A stretch of 64,000 nucleotides of DNA from Planctomycetota bacterium (GTDB lineage Bacteria; Planctomycetota; UBA1135; GCA-002686595), in contig JAEUHY010000042.1 of NCBI GenBank assembly GCA_016795325.1, forward strand, positions 1 to 64,000. Reading direction: 5' to 3'. Position 1 is the stretch's first letter, and the number at the start of each line of letters is the position of its first letter. Under the pieces are notes generated by a model that was not told where the DNA came from, made no database searches, and saw only the letters and a list, made by a program, of their open reading frames with translations. Below are positions 38,477-46,750 of this stretch, one piece after another. The translations under genes and the position numbers were made by a program.

Positions 38477-39864
38477 ATCGTCTTGCTGAAACGCGGGCCC
38501 TCGGGCTTGCCCTTGCGCAGGTACTCGTCGAACACCATCGCGAGGTGGCGCAGGAACAAGCGGCCCTTGGGCAGCACCGTCACTCCGCGCGCATCCAGCG
38601 CGCAGAAACCTTGCTCCGCGAGCGGGCGCAATTCCTCGAGCTCGCGCGCGAAGTGCGTCGCGAGATCGCTGCGGCCGACCTCGCGGCCGAGCTCGTCGAG
38701 GTCGAGGCGCATGCGGCACATGATCGCTTGGATCGCCGCGCGGCGCAGGTCGTCCTCGGCGCTGCGCACGATGCCGCGCACGGTCGCGAACTCGCCCGAA
38801 CGGATGCGCTCCTCGTAGGAGCGCGTGTCGTGGTCGTTCTGCACGAACGCGCCACCGAAGTCGCCGATCGCGCTCATGCCGAACGCGAGCATCTCGTCGG
38901 CGGGATGCGTCGTGTAGCCCATGAAGTTGCGGTGCATCGTGCCCGCTTCGAGCGCCTGGAACAGCGGATCGGTGCGTAGCGCGAAGTGGTCGAGGCCGAT
39001 CACTTCGTAGCCGAACTGCGAGAGTTGCTCGATCGCGACGTAGAACAGGCGCGCGCGCTCCGGCGCGGTCGGCAGCGTGTACTGCTCGAGCGCGGTTTGG
39101 TGCTTCTTGAGCCACGGAACGTGCGCGTAGCCGTACACCGCTAGCCGGTCGGGGCGAATCTTCGCGATGGTCTGCAGCGTCGCGGCGAACGTCGCTTCGG
39201 TCTGCTCGGGCAGCCCGTACATGAGGTCGAGGTTCACGCCGCCGCGCATGCCCTTCGCACGGCAGTACGCGACGAGCGCCTCGGTCTCCTCCGTGGTCTG
39301 GTCGCGCGCGATGACCTCCTGCACGTGCGGATCGAGGTCCTGCACGCCCATCGAGATGCGGTTGAAGCCGCAGGCGACGAGCGCGTCGATCTGCTCGAAG
39401 GTCGTGACGTGCGGATGCACTTCGATCGACACTTCCGCGCCGGGCAGCAGCTCGAAACGCCGCGTGAGGATCTCGAACAGGCGCGTGAGCTCGGCGGGCT
39501 TCAAGTGCGTGGGCGTCCCGCCGCCCCAGTGGATCTGCAGCACCTTGTTGCGCGCGCCGAGCACGTCGGCGGTGCGCGCGACCTCGAGCTCGAGCGCGTC
39601 GAGGTAGCTCGCGACCTTGTCCGGCCGGCGTGTGATCTCGACCGAGCAGCCGCAGAACAGGCACATGCGCGCGCAAAACGGCAGGTGCACGTAGATCGAC
39701 AGCGGTTCGTTCGCGCGCAACGCGGCGCGTTCGAGCGCCGCGCGCGCGTCGGCGCTGGTGAACGGCTTCCACTCCGGCGCCGTGGGATACGAGGTGTAGC
39801 GCGGCCCCGCGCCCGACATGCGCAGGAGCAGCGCTTCGTCGACGGCGAGGTCCGCGAAGCTCAC
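38473..39864 (-). CDS. hemN: Oxygen-independent coproporphyrinogen III dehydrogenase
   Basis: The 463-residue radical-SAM enzyme decarboxylates coproporphyrinogen III to protoporphyrinogen IX without oxygen. The [4Fe-4S] motif is FCARMCLFC (Cys64, Cys68, Cys71) with the following Cys73 as in true HemN; then GGGTPTHL binds SAM. The N-terminal PRYTSYPTAPEW stretch and the C-terminal FDEYLRK block are HemN-type rather than HemW-type. The start is GTG 39864 within a GTGA overlap with the hemE stop; it gives VSFADLAVDE at the beginning. No oxygen-dependent hemF was seen in the window. Confidence 0.94.
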   Translation of the reverse strand: MSFADLAVDEALLLRMSGAGPRYTSYPTAPEWKPFTSADARAALERAALRANEPLSIYVHLPFCARMCLFCGCSVEITRRPDKVASYLDALELEVARTADVLGARNKVLQIHWGGGTPTHLKPAELTRLFEILTRRFELLPGAEVSIEVHPHVTTFEQIDALVACGFNRISMGVQDLDPHVQEVIARDQTTEETEALVAYCRAKGMRGGVNLDLMYGLPEQTEATFAATLQTIAKIRPDRLAVYGYAHVPWLKKHQTALEQYTLPTAPERARLFYVAIEQLSQFGYEVIGLDHFALRTDPLFQALEAGTMHRNFMGYTTHPADEMLAFGMSAIGDFGGAFVQNDHDTRSYEERIRSGEFATVRGIVRSAEDDLRRAAIQAIMCRMRLDLDELGREVGRSDLATHFARELEELRPLAEQGFCALDARGVTVLPKGRLFLRHLAMVFDEYLRKGKPEGPRFSKTI

Positions 39865-40892
39865 TGGGCGCGCTCCTTGGCGGCCTGCACGAAGGCGCCG
39901 ACGCACTCGGGGTCGGTGTCCTTGAACACGCCGTGTCCGAGGTTGAGCACGTGGCCGGGCCGACCGCCGACTTCGTCGAGCAGCGCGTGCGTGCGGCGCA
40001 GCACTTCTTCGGGCGACGCGAAGAGCACCGCCGGATCGAGGTTGCCCTGCAGCGCGCAGCGGCCGCGCGCGCGCTCGAAGGCCTTGCCGATCGGCGTGCG
40101 GTGGTCGAGCGCGACGGCCTCGGCCCCGAACTCGAACACGTCGTCGAGGTAGTGCTCGCTGTCGCCCGCGAACACGATGCGCGGCGCGACGCCGGCGAGA
40201 TCGCGAAGCACGCGCCGCGTCCACGGCGCCGCGTAGCGCAGGTAGTCCAGACGCGTGAGCGTGCCCGCCCAGGTGTCGAACACGACCACGGCGTCGGCGC
40301 CGCAGTCGACCTGGTAGCGCAGGTGCGCGACGACTTGTTCGGCGAGCTTGTCCATCAGCGCCGAGAAGCTCTCGAAGTCGCGGTACATGAGCTTGCGCAC
40401 GAACGAGAATTGCTTGGTGCCGCCGCCTTCGACCGCGTAGGCCGCGAGCGTGAACGGCGCGCCGCAGAAGCCGAGCAGCGCGGTTTCTTCGGGCAATCCA
40501 GCGCGCGTCAGGCGCAGCGCTTCGCCGACGAAACCCATCGTCTCGCCCGGGTCGACCAGGCGCAGACCGTCGATCGCCTCGCGCGTGCGCAGCGGCTCGG
40601 GCAGCGACGGGCCGTGCTCGTCGAACTTGAGCGCCATGCCCATCGCCTCGAGCGGCACGAGGATGTCGCTGAAGAGGATCGCGGCGTCCATGCCGTAGCG
40701 ACGGATCGGCTGCAGCGTGACTTCGGCGGCGTACTTCGGCTCGCGGATCATCTCCATGAAGCCGCCGGCCTGCTGGCGCGTGGCGCGGTACTCGGGCAGA
40801 TAGCGGCCGGCTTGGCGCATGAGCCACACCGGCGGACGTTCGACGATTTCGCGCCGCAGCGCGCGCATCAAGAGGCGATTCGAGGAGTTCAT
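39861..40892 (-). CDS. hemE: Uroporphyrinogen decarboxylase
   Basis: The 343-residue enzyme converts uroporphyrinogen III to coproporphyrinogen III. Family signatures are near the start, PPVWLMRQAGRYLPEYRATR, and centrally GFCGAPFTLAAYAVEGG; AILFSDILVPLEAMG holds the active-site Asp. The end, LNLGHGVFKDTDPECV, is also typical. The ATG start at 40892 lies 56 bp after the response-regulator gene, the largest gap inside the operon, so a secondary promoter there is possible. Confidence 0.96.
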   Translation of the reverse strand: MNSSNRLLMRALRREIVERPPVWLMRQAGRYLPEYRATRQQAGGFMEMIREPKYAAEVTLQPIRRYGMDAAILFSDILVPLEAMGMALKFDEHGPSLPEPLRTREAIDGLRLVDPGETMGFVGEALRLTRAGLPEETALLGFCGAPFTLAAYAVEGGGTKQFSFVRKLMYRDFESFSALMDKLAEQVVAHLRYQVDCGADAVVVFDTWAGTLTRLDYLRYAAPWTRRVLRDLAGVAPRIVFAGDSEHYLDDVFEFGAEAVALDHRTPIGKAFERARGRCALQGNLDPAVLFASPEEVLRRTHALLDEVGGRPGHVLNLGHGVFKDTDPECVGAFVQAAKERAQ

Positions 40893-40948
40893 GTTCGTTG
40901 TCCGGCGCGTCGAGCGAGCACGAGAGGCTCGCGGCGCCGCTCGTTGGT

Positions 40949-41644
40949 TCACGGCGTGAGTCGATAACCCGTGCCACGCACGGTGTGGATGTAGCGCGGC
41001 GCCTGCGGATCGGGCTCGAGCACGCGGCGCAGGCGCACGATGAAGTTGTCGATCGTGCGTTCGGTCGGGAAGGCGTTGTAGCCCCACACGCGGTCGAGGA
41101 TGTCCGCGCGCGAGACGACTTCGCCGGGCCGTTCCGCGAGGCAGCGCAGGATCATCGTCTCCTTCTGCGAGAGCTGCAGTTCGCGGCCGTCGAGCGTCGC
41201 GACGTAGCGCTTGAAGTCGATGCGCGCCGAGCCGAGCACGAGCGTGTCGCCGGCGGTCGACGGCGCCTGGAACCAGCTCGCGCGCTTGAGGATCGCCCTC
41301 ACGCGCAGCATCAGCTCGCGCAGATCGAAGGGTTTGCCGAGGAAGTCGTCGCCGCCGAGCTCGAGTCCGCGCACGCGGTCGTCCTGCGTCGAACGCGCGG
41401 TCAGGAACAGGATCGGCACGTCGCGGCCCTCGCGCCGCAACGTGTCGCAGATCGTGAAGCCGTCGACGCCCGGCAGCATCACGTCGAGCAGCACGAGCGC
41501 GGGCTCGGCTTCGCGGATGCGCTCGAGCGCGAGCGCCCCGTCGACGACCACCTCGACCTCGTAGCCCTCGAGCTCGAGGTTGTCCGCGATCACCTCGGCG
41601 AGGTGCTCCTCGTCCTCCACCACGATCAATCGTTCGCCGCTCAT
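40949..41644 (-). CDS. OmpR/PhoB-family response regulator
   Basis: The 231-residue regulator has a receiver domain (1-120) with acidic pocket VVEDEEH, phospho-acceptor Asp54 in LLDVMLPG and conserved Lys104 in GKPFD. The C-terminal winged helix ends RTIDNFIVRLRRVLEPDP ... RGTGYRLTP, as in PhoB/OmpR proteins. It is encoded directly after its likely kinase (16-bp gap) inside the heme operon, between hemL and hemE. It may regulate this operon or an envelope response; no target site is evident. Confidence 0.93.
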   Translation of the reverse strand: MSGERLIVVEDEEHLAEVIADNLELEGYEVEVVVDGALALERIREAEPALVLLDVMLPGVDGFTICDTLRREGRDVPILFLTARSTQDDRVRGLELGGDDFLGKPFDLRELMLRVRAILKRASWFQAPSTAGDTLVLGSARIDFKRYVATLDGRELQLSQKETMILRCLAERPGEVVSRADILDRVWGYNAFPTERTIDNFIVRLRRVLEPDPQAPRYIHTVRGTGYRLTP

Positions 41645-41660
41645 GTTCGTTCTCGTCTGC

Positions 41661-42644
41661 TCAGCGCTGCTCGCGCACGAGCGGCAAGGTGAACTCCACC
41701 GCGAACCCGCCGCCTTCGACGCTGCCGATGGCCTGCGCGCTGCCGCGTTGCGCACGCGCAAGCTCCGCCAGCATGTACAGCCCCAGCCCCACGCCCTTGC
41801 GGGTGCGGACGAGTTCGTCGCCGCCGCGCACGAAGGGCTCGAAGATGCGGCGCGCGTCGAGCGACTTCAATCCCGGGCCGAAATCGCGCACGCGCACGGC
41901 GGCGTGGCCGCCTTCGCGGCGCACGCTCAGCTCGACGCGCGGGCTCGGGCCGGCGTACTTGATCGCGTTGGTGAGCAGGTTGCGCAGCATCGTGCGCAGC
42001 GCGAGCGGATCGGCGTCGACCTCCAGCGCGTCGCCCGGCGCCAGCGTCGTCGCGACGGCGCTCGTCGCCGGATCGCGCGCGAGCTCCTCGAGGATGCGCG
42101 CGAGCTCGACGCGCAACGCCACGCGCTCGATGCGCACCGGCGGTCCGGTCGAAGCCATGCGCGCGCTTTCGAGGAGCTGCTCGACCATCTCCTGCAGGCG
42201 CTCGAGGTCCGCGTGGGCGTTGCGCAGGTAGCGCTCGCGCTTCTCGCCCTCCGCGCGGCCCAAGAGCAGGCTTTCGAGGTACAGCTTCGCAGACGCGAGT
42301 GGACTCTTGAGCTCGTGCGTGACGGCCGAGAGGAAGTTCTTCTGCTGGCGGTGAACGGCGATTTCGCGCTGCAGCGAGCGCGTCACCAGGAACATGCTCG
42401 CGAGCAACATGAGCCCCAGGAACGCGCCCTCGAACACGAACATGCGCATGCTCTCGTCGGTCGCGCTGCGCAGCGCTTCCTCGGCGTCCGGCGCCAACGT
42501 GATGTTGCGCTTGGCGATGCGCGCGAGCAGGAACTCGCTCTGGTGGACGAAGAAGAACACCCACCATCCGAACACGACCACGTACACCGCGACGACCGCG
42601 ATGTACGAGTAGAGCTTGCGGCGGGCGGGATCGAAGACGGCCAC
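41661..42644 (-). CDS. Two-span sensor histidine kinase
   Basis: The 327-residue kinase has transmembrane helices at about 12-32 and 69-88. They enclose a very short extracytoplasmic loop of about 35 residues, with no room for a classical sensor domain. The HisKA motif is FLSAVTHELKSPLASAK (His110), followed by the N box RNLLTNAIKYAG, the G1 box VRDFGPGL, the F box IFEPFVRG and the G2 box GVGLGLYML. A membrane- or partner-sensing mechanism is likely given the small loop. The gene starts 4 nt after the hemL stop. It is the expected partner of the downstream response regulator. Confidence 0.93.
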   Translation of the reverse strand: MAVFDPARRKLYSYIAVVAVYVVVFGWWVFFFVHQSEFLLARIAKRNITLAPDAEEALRSATDESMRMFVFEGAFLGLMLLASMFLVTRSLQREIAVHRQQKNFLSAVTHELKSPLASAKLYLESLLLGRAEGEKRERYLRNAHADLERLQEMVEQLLESARMASTGPPVRIERVALRVELARILEELARDPATSAVATTLAPGDALEVDADPLALRTMLRNLLTNAIKYAGPSPRVELSVRREGGHAAVRVRDFGPGLKSLDARRIFEPFVRGGDELVRTRKGVGLGLYMLAELARAQRGSAQAIGSVEGGGFAVEFTLPLVREQR

Positions 42645-42648
42645 GTGC

Positions 42649-43932
42649 TCAGGACTGCTCGCGCGCGGCGGCGACCGCGCGTTCGAAGGCCAGCGTCGCG
42701 GCTTGCACGTGCGCGTCGCCGTGCGCGAGCGACACGAACGCGACCTCGAACGCCGACGGCGCCATCCACAAGCCGTTCGACAGCGCGTTGCGGTGGATCG
42801 CGGCGTACAGCTTCGCGCCTTCTTGTTTCACGGCGCCCCACGAACGCGGCGGCGCCCCCGCTTGAAGGCTGAGCCACAGAATCGAGCCGACGCGCGCGAC
42901 GGTCGCGGGCACTTCGTAGCGCTCGAGCGCGCGCTCCATGCCGCGCGAAAGCATCGCCGCGGTCGCGTCGAGGCGCTCGTACACGCCGGGCTTGGCGAGT
43001 TCGTTCAACGTCGCGAGCCCGGCAGCCATCGCCACCGGATTTCCCGAGAGCGTGCCGGCTTGGTACACGCAGCCCAGCGGCGCGACGAAGTTCATGATCT
43101 CGTCTTTAGCGAGGTATGCGCCGACCGGCATGCCGCCGCCGACGATCTTGCCCAGCGTGACGATGTCGGGCGTGATGCCGAGACGTTCGCTCATGCCGCC
43201 CGGCGCAACGCGCAGGCCGCTGATGACTTCGTCGAAGATGAGCAGCGCGCCGTGCGCCGTGCACAGCTCGCGCAGCTTCTTGAGGAACGCCGTGCGCTGC
43301 ACGAGCAGGCCGGAGTTGGCCGGCAGCGGCTCGATGATCACCGCGGCGATCTCCTTGCCCTTGCGCGCGAAGAGCGCCTCCGCGGCCGCGTCATCGTCGA
43401 GCGGCAGCACTTCGGTGAGCTCGGCGTACTCGCGCGGCACTCCGGCGGACGCAGGCGTGCCGAGCGTCGCGAGCCCCGAGCCGCCGCTGACGAGCAAACC
43501 GTCGACGTGCCCGTGGTAGCAGCCGTCGAACTTGACGATGCGCGAGCGGCCCGTCGCGCCGCGCGCGAGGCGCACCGCGCTCATCACCGCTTCGGTGCCC
43601 GTCGAGACGAAACGGATCTTGTTCGCCCACGGGAAGCGCGAGAGCACGGCTTCGGCGAGCAGCACTTCGCGCTCGCACGTCGCGCCGAACGACAGCCCGT
43701 CGCGCGCGGCTTTGCTCACGGCCTCGACGACCGCGGGATGCGCGTGGCCCAGGATCAGCGGCCCCCACGAACACACGAGGTCCACGTAGCCGCGGCCGTT
43801 CGTGTCGAAGATCTCGGCGCCGCGCGCGCTCGCGATCACCGGCGGATCGCCGCCGACCGCCAAAAACGCGCGCACCGGGCTCGACACGCCGCCGGGCATC
43901 ACCTTCTTCGCTCGTTCGAGCAACGGATTCAT
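42649..43932 (-). CDS. hemL: Glutamate-1-semialdehyde 2,1-aminomutase
   Basis: The 427-residue PLP enzyme converts glutamate-1-semialdehyde to 5-aminolevulinate, the second step of the C5 route. Recognisable are MPGGVSSPVRAFLAVGG near the start, VSTGTEAVMSAVRLARG, LIFDEVISGLR (PLP-Asp) and the Schiff-base lysine Lys262 in TLGKIVGGGMPVGA. Length is normal for the family. The start overlaps the hemB stop (ATGA). Confidence 0.97.
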   Translation of the reverse strand: MNPLLERAKKVMPGGVSSPVRAFLAVGGDPPVIASARGAEIFDTNGRGYVDLVCSWGPLILGHAHPAVVEAVSKAARDGLSFGATCEREVLLAEAVLSRFPWANKIRFVSTGTEAVMSAVRLARGATGRSRIVKFDGCYHGHVDGLLVSGGSGLATLGTPASAGVPREYAELTEVLPLDDDAAAEALFARKGKEIAAVIIEPLPANSGLLVQRTAFLKKLRELCTAHGALLIFDEVISGLRVAPGGMSERLGITPDIVTLGKIVGGGMPVGAYLAKDEIMNFVAPLGCVYQAGTLSGNPVAMAAGLATLNELAKPGVYERLDATAAMLSRGMERALERYEVPATVARVGSILWLSLQAGAPPRSWGAVKQEGAKLYAAIHRNALSNGLWMAPSAFEVAFVSLAHGDAHVQAATLAFERAVAAAREQS

Positions 43933-44900
43933 TTCAGCCAGCCTTTTTCGAGTGCTTCGCGAGCGTGGTACGTGATGACGAGGTCCGCGCCGGCGCGGAC
44001 GATGCTGTGCAGGATCTCGCGCACGACGAGCCGCTCGTCGATCCAGCCGTTCGCGGCCGCCGCTTTCACCATGCTGTACTCGCCGGACACGTTGTAGGCC
44101 GCCAGCGGCACGCTTGCGCGCTCGGAGATTGAGCGGATCACATCGAGGTACGAGAGCGCCGGCTTCACCATGAGCATGTCCGCGCCTTCGGCTTCGTCGA
44201 GCAAGCTCTCGCGCAGCGCCTCGCGGCCGTTGCGCATGTCCATCTGGTAGCTCTTGCGGTCGCCCGACTTCGGCGCGCTGTCCGCGGCCTCGCGGAACGG
44301 GCCGTAGAACGCGGACGCGAACTTCGTCGAATACGACAGGATCGCGGTTTCCACGAGGCCGTTTGCGTCGAGCTTCTCGCGGATCGCGGCCACGCGGCCG
44401 TCCATCATGTCGCTGGGCGCGACGACGTCGGCGCCGGCGCGCGCGTGGGCGAGCGCGATGTTCGCGAGGATCATCAGCGTTTCGTCGTTGACCACGCGGC
44501 CGTCGCGCAGCACGCCGCAGTGGCCGTGCTCCATCGAGCCGCACAGGCACACGTCGGTCATGATCGTGAGCTTGTCCGCGAAGCGCTCGCGCAGTGCGCG
44601 CACCGCGCGCGGAACCAAACCGTTCGGATCGACGGAGCTCGAACCGCGCGCGTCCTTGTGCTCGGTGAGCCCGAAGAGCAAGACGCTCGTCACGCCGAGT
44701 TCGAGATCGCGGCCGACGCGCTCCACGAGCTTTTCGATGCCGGTGCGCTCGACGCCGGGCATCGAGGCGATGGGCTGCACCTCGCGCGGATTCTCGATGA
44801 TGAAGTGCGGCTGGATGAGTTGCGCGGCGTGGACGCGCGTTTCGGCGACAGCTTCGCGCAGGACGGCGGTCGTGCGCAGACGGCGCGGACGGATCTTCAT
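43929..44900 (-). CDS. hemB: Porphobilinogen synthase (delta-aminolevulinate dehydratase)
   Basis: The 323-residue enzyme condenses two 5-aminolevulinate molecules to porphobilinogen. The active-site lysines are Lys193 (SYSTKFASAFYGPF) and Lys246 (MLMVKPALSYLD). The metal-site segment reads TDVCLCGSMEHGHCG, with Cys118, Cys120 and Cys128, so this is a zinc-type enzyme and not the Mg-only, Asp-rich type. The tail GEYSMVKAAAANGWIDE is typical. The start overlaps the hemCD stop by 4 nt. Confidence 0.97.
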   Translation of the reverse strand: MKIRPRRLRTTAVLREAVAETRVHAAQLIQPHFIIENPREVQPIASMPGVERTGIEKLVERVGRDLELGVTSVLLFGLTEHKDARGSSSVDPNGLVPRAVRALRERFADKLTIMTDVCLCGSMEHGHCGVLRDGRVVNDETLMILANIALAHARAGADVVAPSDMMDGRVAAIREKLDANGLVETAILSYSTKFASAFYGPFREAADSAPKSGDRKSYQMDMRNGREALRESLLDEAEGADMLMVKPALSYLDVIRSISERASVPLAAYNVSGEYSMVKAAAANGWIDERLVVREILHSIVRAGADLVITYHAREALEKGWLK

Positions 44901-46750
44901 GCGTGGGTCTCCTGGCGGCCGTAGCGGCGCCACAGTTCGGCGACGAGCGCCTCGGTGATCGGTCCGGACTCGCAGGTCGGCGCGACGGCGTCGAGGCGCG
45001 CTTGCGCGAGCGCCGCGGCGGTCGCGTGGCCGAGTGCGAAACGCTGCGCCGCGGCGCGCGTGTTGGCGCGCTCCCAGTCGAGCGCGGCTTCGACGGCCGA
45101 CGGGCTCATGTAGACGCGCGCGTCGACGTCGCGGTGGAGCTCGACGCCGCGCACGGTGCGCGTGCGGTAGACCGGAACGCGCCGCACGGCGACGCCGCGT
45201 TGTTCGAGCGCAGTCGAGAAGTCGGGGAGCGCGTCTTCGGCGCAGGGCCACAGCACGCTTGCGCCGGACGCGAGGGTCAGCCGCGCGGCGAGCGCTTCGC
45301 CGCCGCCGTGGCCGACGACGTCGGCGCGCAGGCCGAGCTCTTCGAGCGCGCGCGCGCAGGCCGGGCCGACGGCCGCGAGCGTGACGCCGGGCGGAAGTTG
45401 TGCGCCGGCGAGCGAGCGCGCGGCCTGGCGGCTGGTGAGCGCGAGCACGTCGCCGGCGCGAAGTGCGGCGAGATGCGCGCGCAGGTCGACGCCGGGCAGA
45501 GCTTCGAACTCGAGCAGTTTTTCGAGCGCGACGTGCGCGCCGAGCGCGCCGAGGCGTTCACCGAGGACCGAGCCGTCGCTCGCCGAGCCGGCGAGCGCGA
45601 CGCGCAGTCCGGCGAGCGGGCCCCAGCCGGTCGCGGCGCCGCTGTCGAGTTGGGCGCGGGCGGCTTCGATCGCGGCCTGCGGCGTCGCACCGCGGCCGAC
45701 GGCCCAGCGCGGAAAGCGCGCGCGCGGCGTGCGCGAGGCGGGGTGACCGGCGCCGAGGAAGGTGTGGGCGATGAATTCGGCGGCGGGCGCGGTGGTGGTT
45801 GCGGCGGAGTTCGAGTTGGCGGTCGAGCCCGTGCTGGCGGCGGCTGCTACGTGGATCGCGGTCGAGCCCGAGCCGGAGCTCGCTGGCGGTTGACGAAGGT
45901 CTGACGGAGTGCGCGCGCCACCGCCGGCCGCCCCGTTCGTCCCCCAGTTCTGGGGCGGGGGGCTCTGGGGGCGCCTGCGGTCCAGCCACACCGCCGCCGC
46001 CAGCGGCAAACTGCACCCGCCGCCGCTCGTCACCAACAGCGAACGCTCCGCCTCCACCGCCTGCGCCGTCGGCTCGTGGTGCAACCGCTCCCGGCACAAC
46101 GCCAGCAGCTCCGCATCCGCCGCCCGCACCTGCAACGCCAGCGCACCCTGCGCCGGCGCCGGCGCGAGCACGTCCGCCGGCAGATCGAACGCCACCAGCT
46201 CGCCGATGTCGAGCTTCAACCGATCGAGCCCCGCGCACGCGAGCACGATCGCGTCGTAGCGCCCCTCCTGCAGCCGGCGCACGCGCGTCGGCACGTTGCC
46301 GCGCAGGTCGAGCACCTCGAGGTCCGGCCGCAGCGTCACGAGCTGCTCGTTGCGCCGCGGCGCACTCGTCCCGACGCGCGCACCGCGCTTGAGCGGCACG
46401 AACGCCCCGCGCGGATCGTGCGCGGCCGGCGCGATGAGCAGCCGCTCGCCCTGCGGCCCGCGCTCGGGCACGGCGCCGATCACCAGGCCCGGCGTGTTCT
46501 CGGTCGGCAGGTCCTTGTGGCTGTGCACGGCGAGGTCGACGCGCTCCTCGAGCAGCGCGTTCTCGATCTCCGCCGTGAAGAACGCCTTCCCCTCGACCTG
46601 CTGCAGCGGCACGTTGTCGATCAGATCGCCGCGCGTTTTGAGCACGACCAGTTCGCTCTCGACGCCGCACGCCGCCAGCAACGCCTGCGTGTGCCGCGCC
46701 TGCCACAGCGCGAGCTCGCTCCCGCGCGTTCCGATGCGCACCTTCTTCAC
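44897..46750 (-). CDS. hemCD: HemC-HemD fusion: hydroxymethylbilane synthase / uroporphyrinogen-III synthase
   Basis: The 617-residue bifunctional protein makes hydroxymethylbilane and cyclises it to uroporphyrinogen III. HemC occupies about 1-370: KKVRIGTRGSELALWQ, catalytic Asp80 in HSHKDLPT, VGTSAPRRNEQL, and the dipyrromethane-binding Cys246 in SGGGCSLPLAAA. Just after Cys246, about residues 258-325 form a Gly/Ser/Thr/Pro/Ala-rich low-complexity insert within HemC domain 3, which then resumes (EFIAHTFLGAG ...). HemD follows from about 380, with ALTSRQAARSLAGA and AVGPACARALEELGL. The start is GTG in a GTGA overlap with the hemA stop. Confidence 0.93.
   Translation of the reverse strand: MKKVRIGTRGSELALWQARHTQALLAACGVESELVVLKTRGDLIDNVPLQQVEGKAFFTAEIENALLEERVDLAVHSHKDLPTENTPGLVIGAVPERGPQGERLLIAPAAHDPRGAFVPLKRGARVGTSAPRRNEQLVTLRPDLEVLDLRGNVPTRVRRLQEGRYDAIVLACAGLDRLKLDIGELVAFDLPADVLAPAPAQGALALQVRAADAELLALCRERLHHEPTAQAVEAERSLLVTSGGGCSLPLAAAVWLDRRRPQSPPPQNWGTNGAAGGGARTPSDLRQPPASSGSGSTAIHVAAAASTGSTANSNSAATTTAPAAEFIAHTFLGAGHPASRTPRARFPRWAVGRGATPQAAIEAARAQLDSGAATGWGPLAGLRVALAGSASDGSVLGERLGALGAHVALEKLLEFEALPGVDLRAHLAALRAGDVLALTSRQAARSLAGAQLPPGVTLAAVGPACARALEELGLRADVVGHGGGEALAARLTLASGASVLWPCAEDALPDFSTALEQRGVAVRRVPVYRTRTVRGVELHRDVDARVYMSPSAVEAALDWERANTRAAAQRFALGHATAAALAQARLDAVAPTCESGPITEALVAELWRRYGRQETHA

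Noticed and set aside
36977..38818. 613-codon plus-strand frame opposite hemG and hemN
   Set aside because: Antisense shadow; the minus strand encodes clear enzymes joined by start/stop overlaps.
45890..45910. Possible frameshift between hemC and hemD at the low-complexity region
   Set aside because: The frame is continuous from 46750 to 44897 and both halves are in the same frame, so it is a true fusion.
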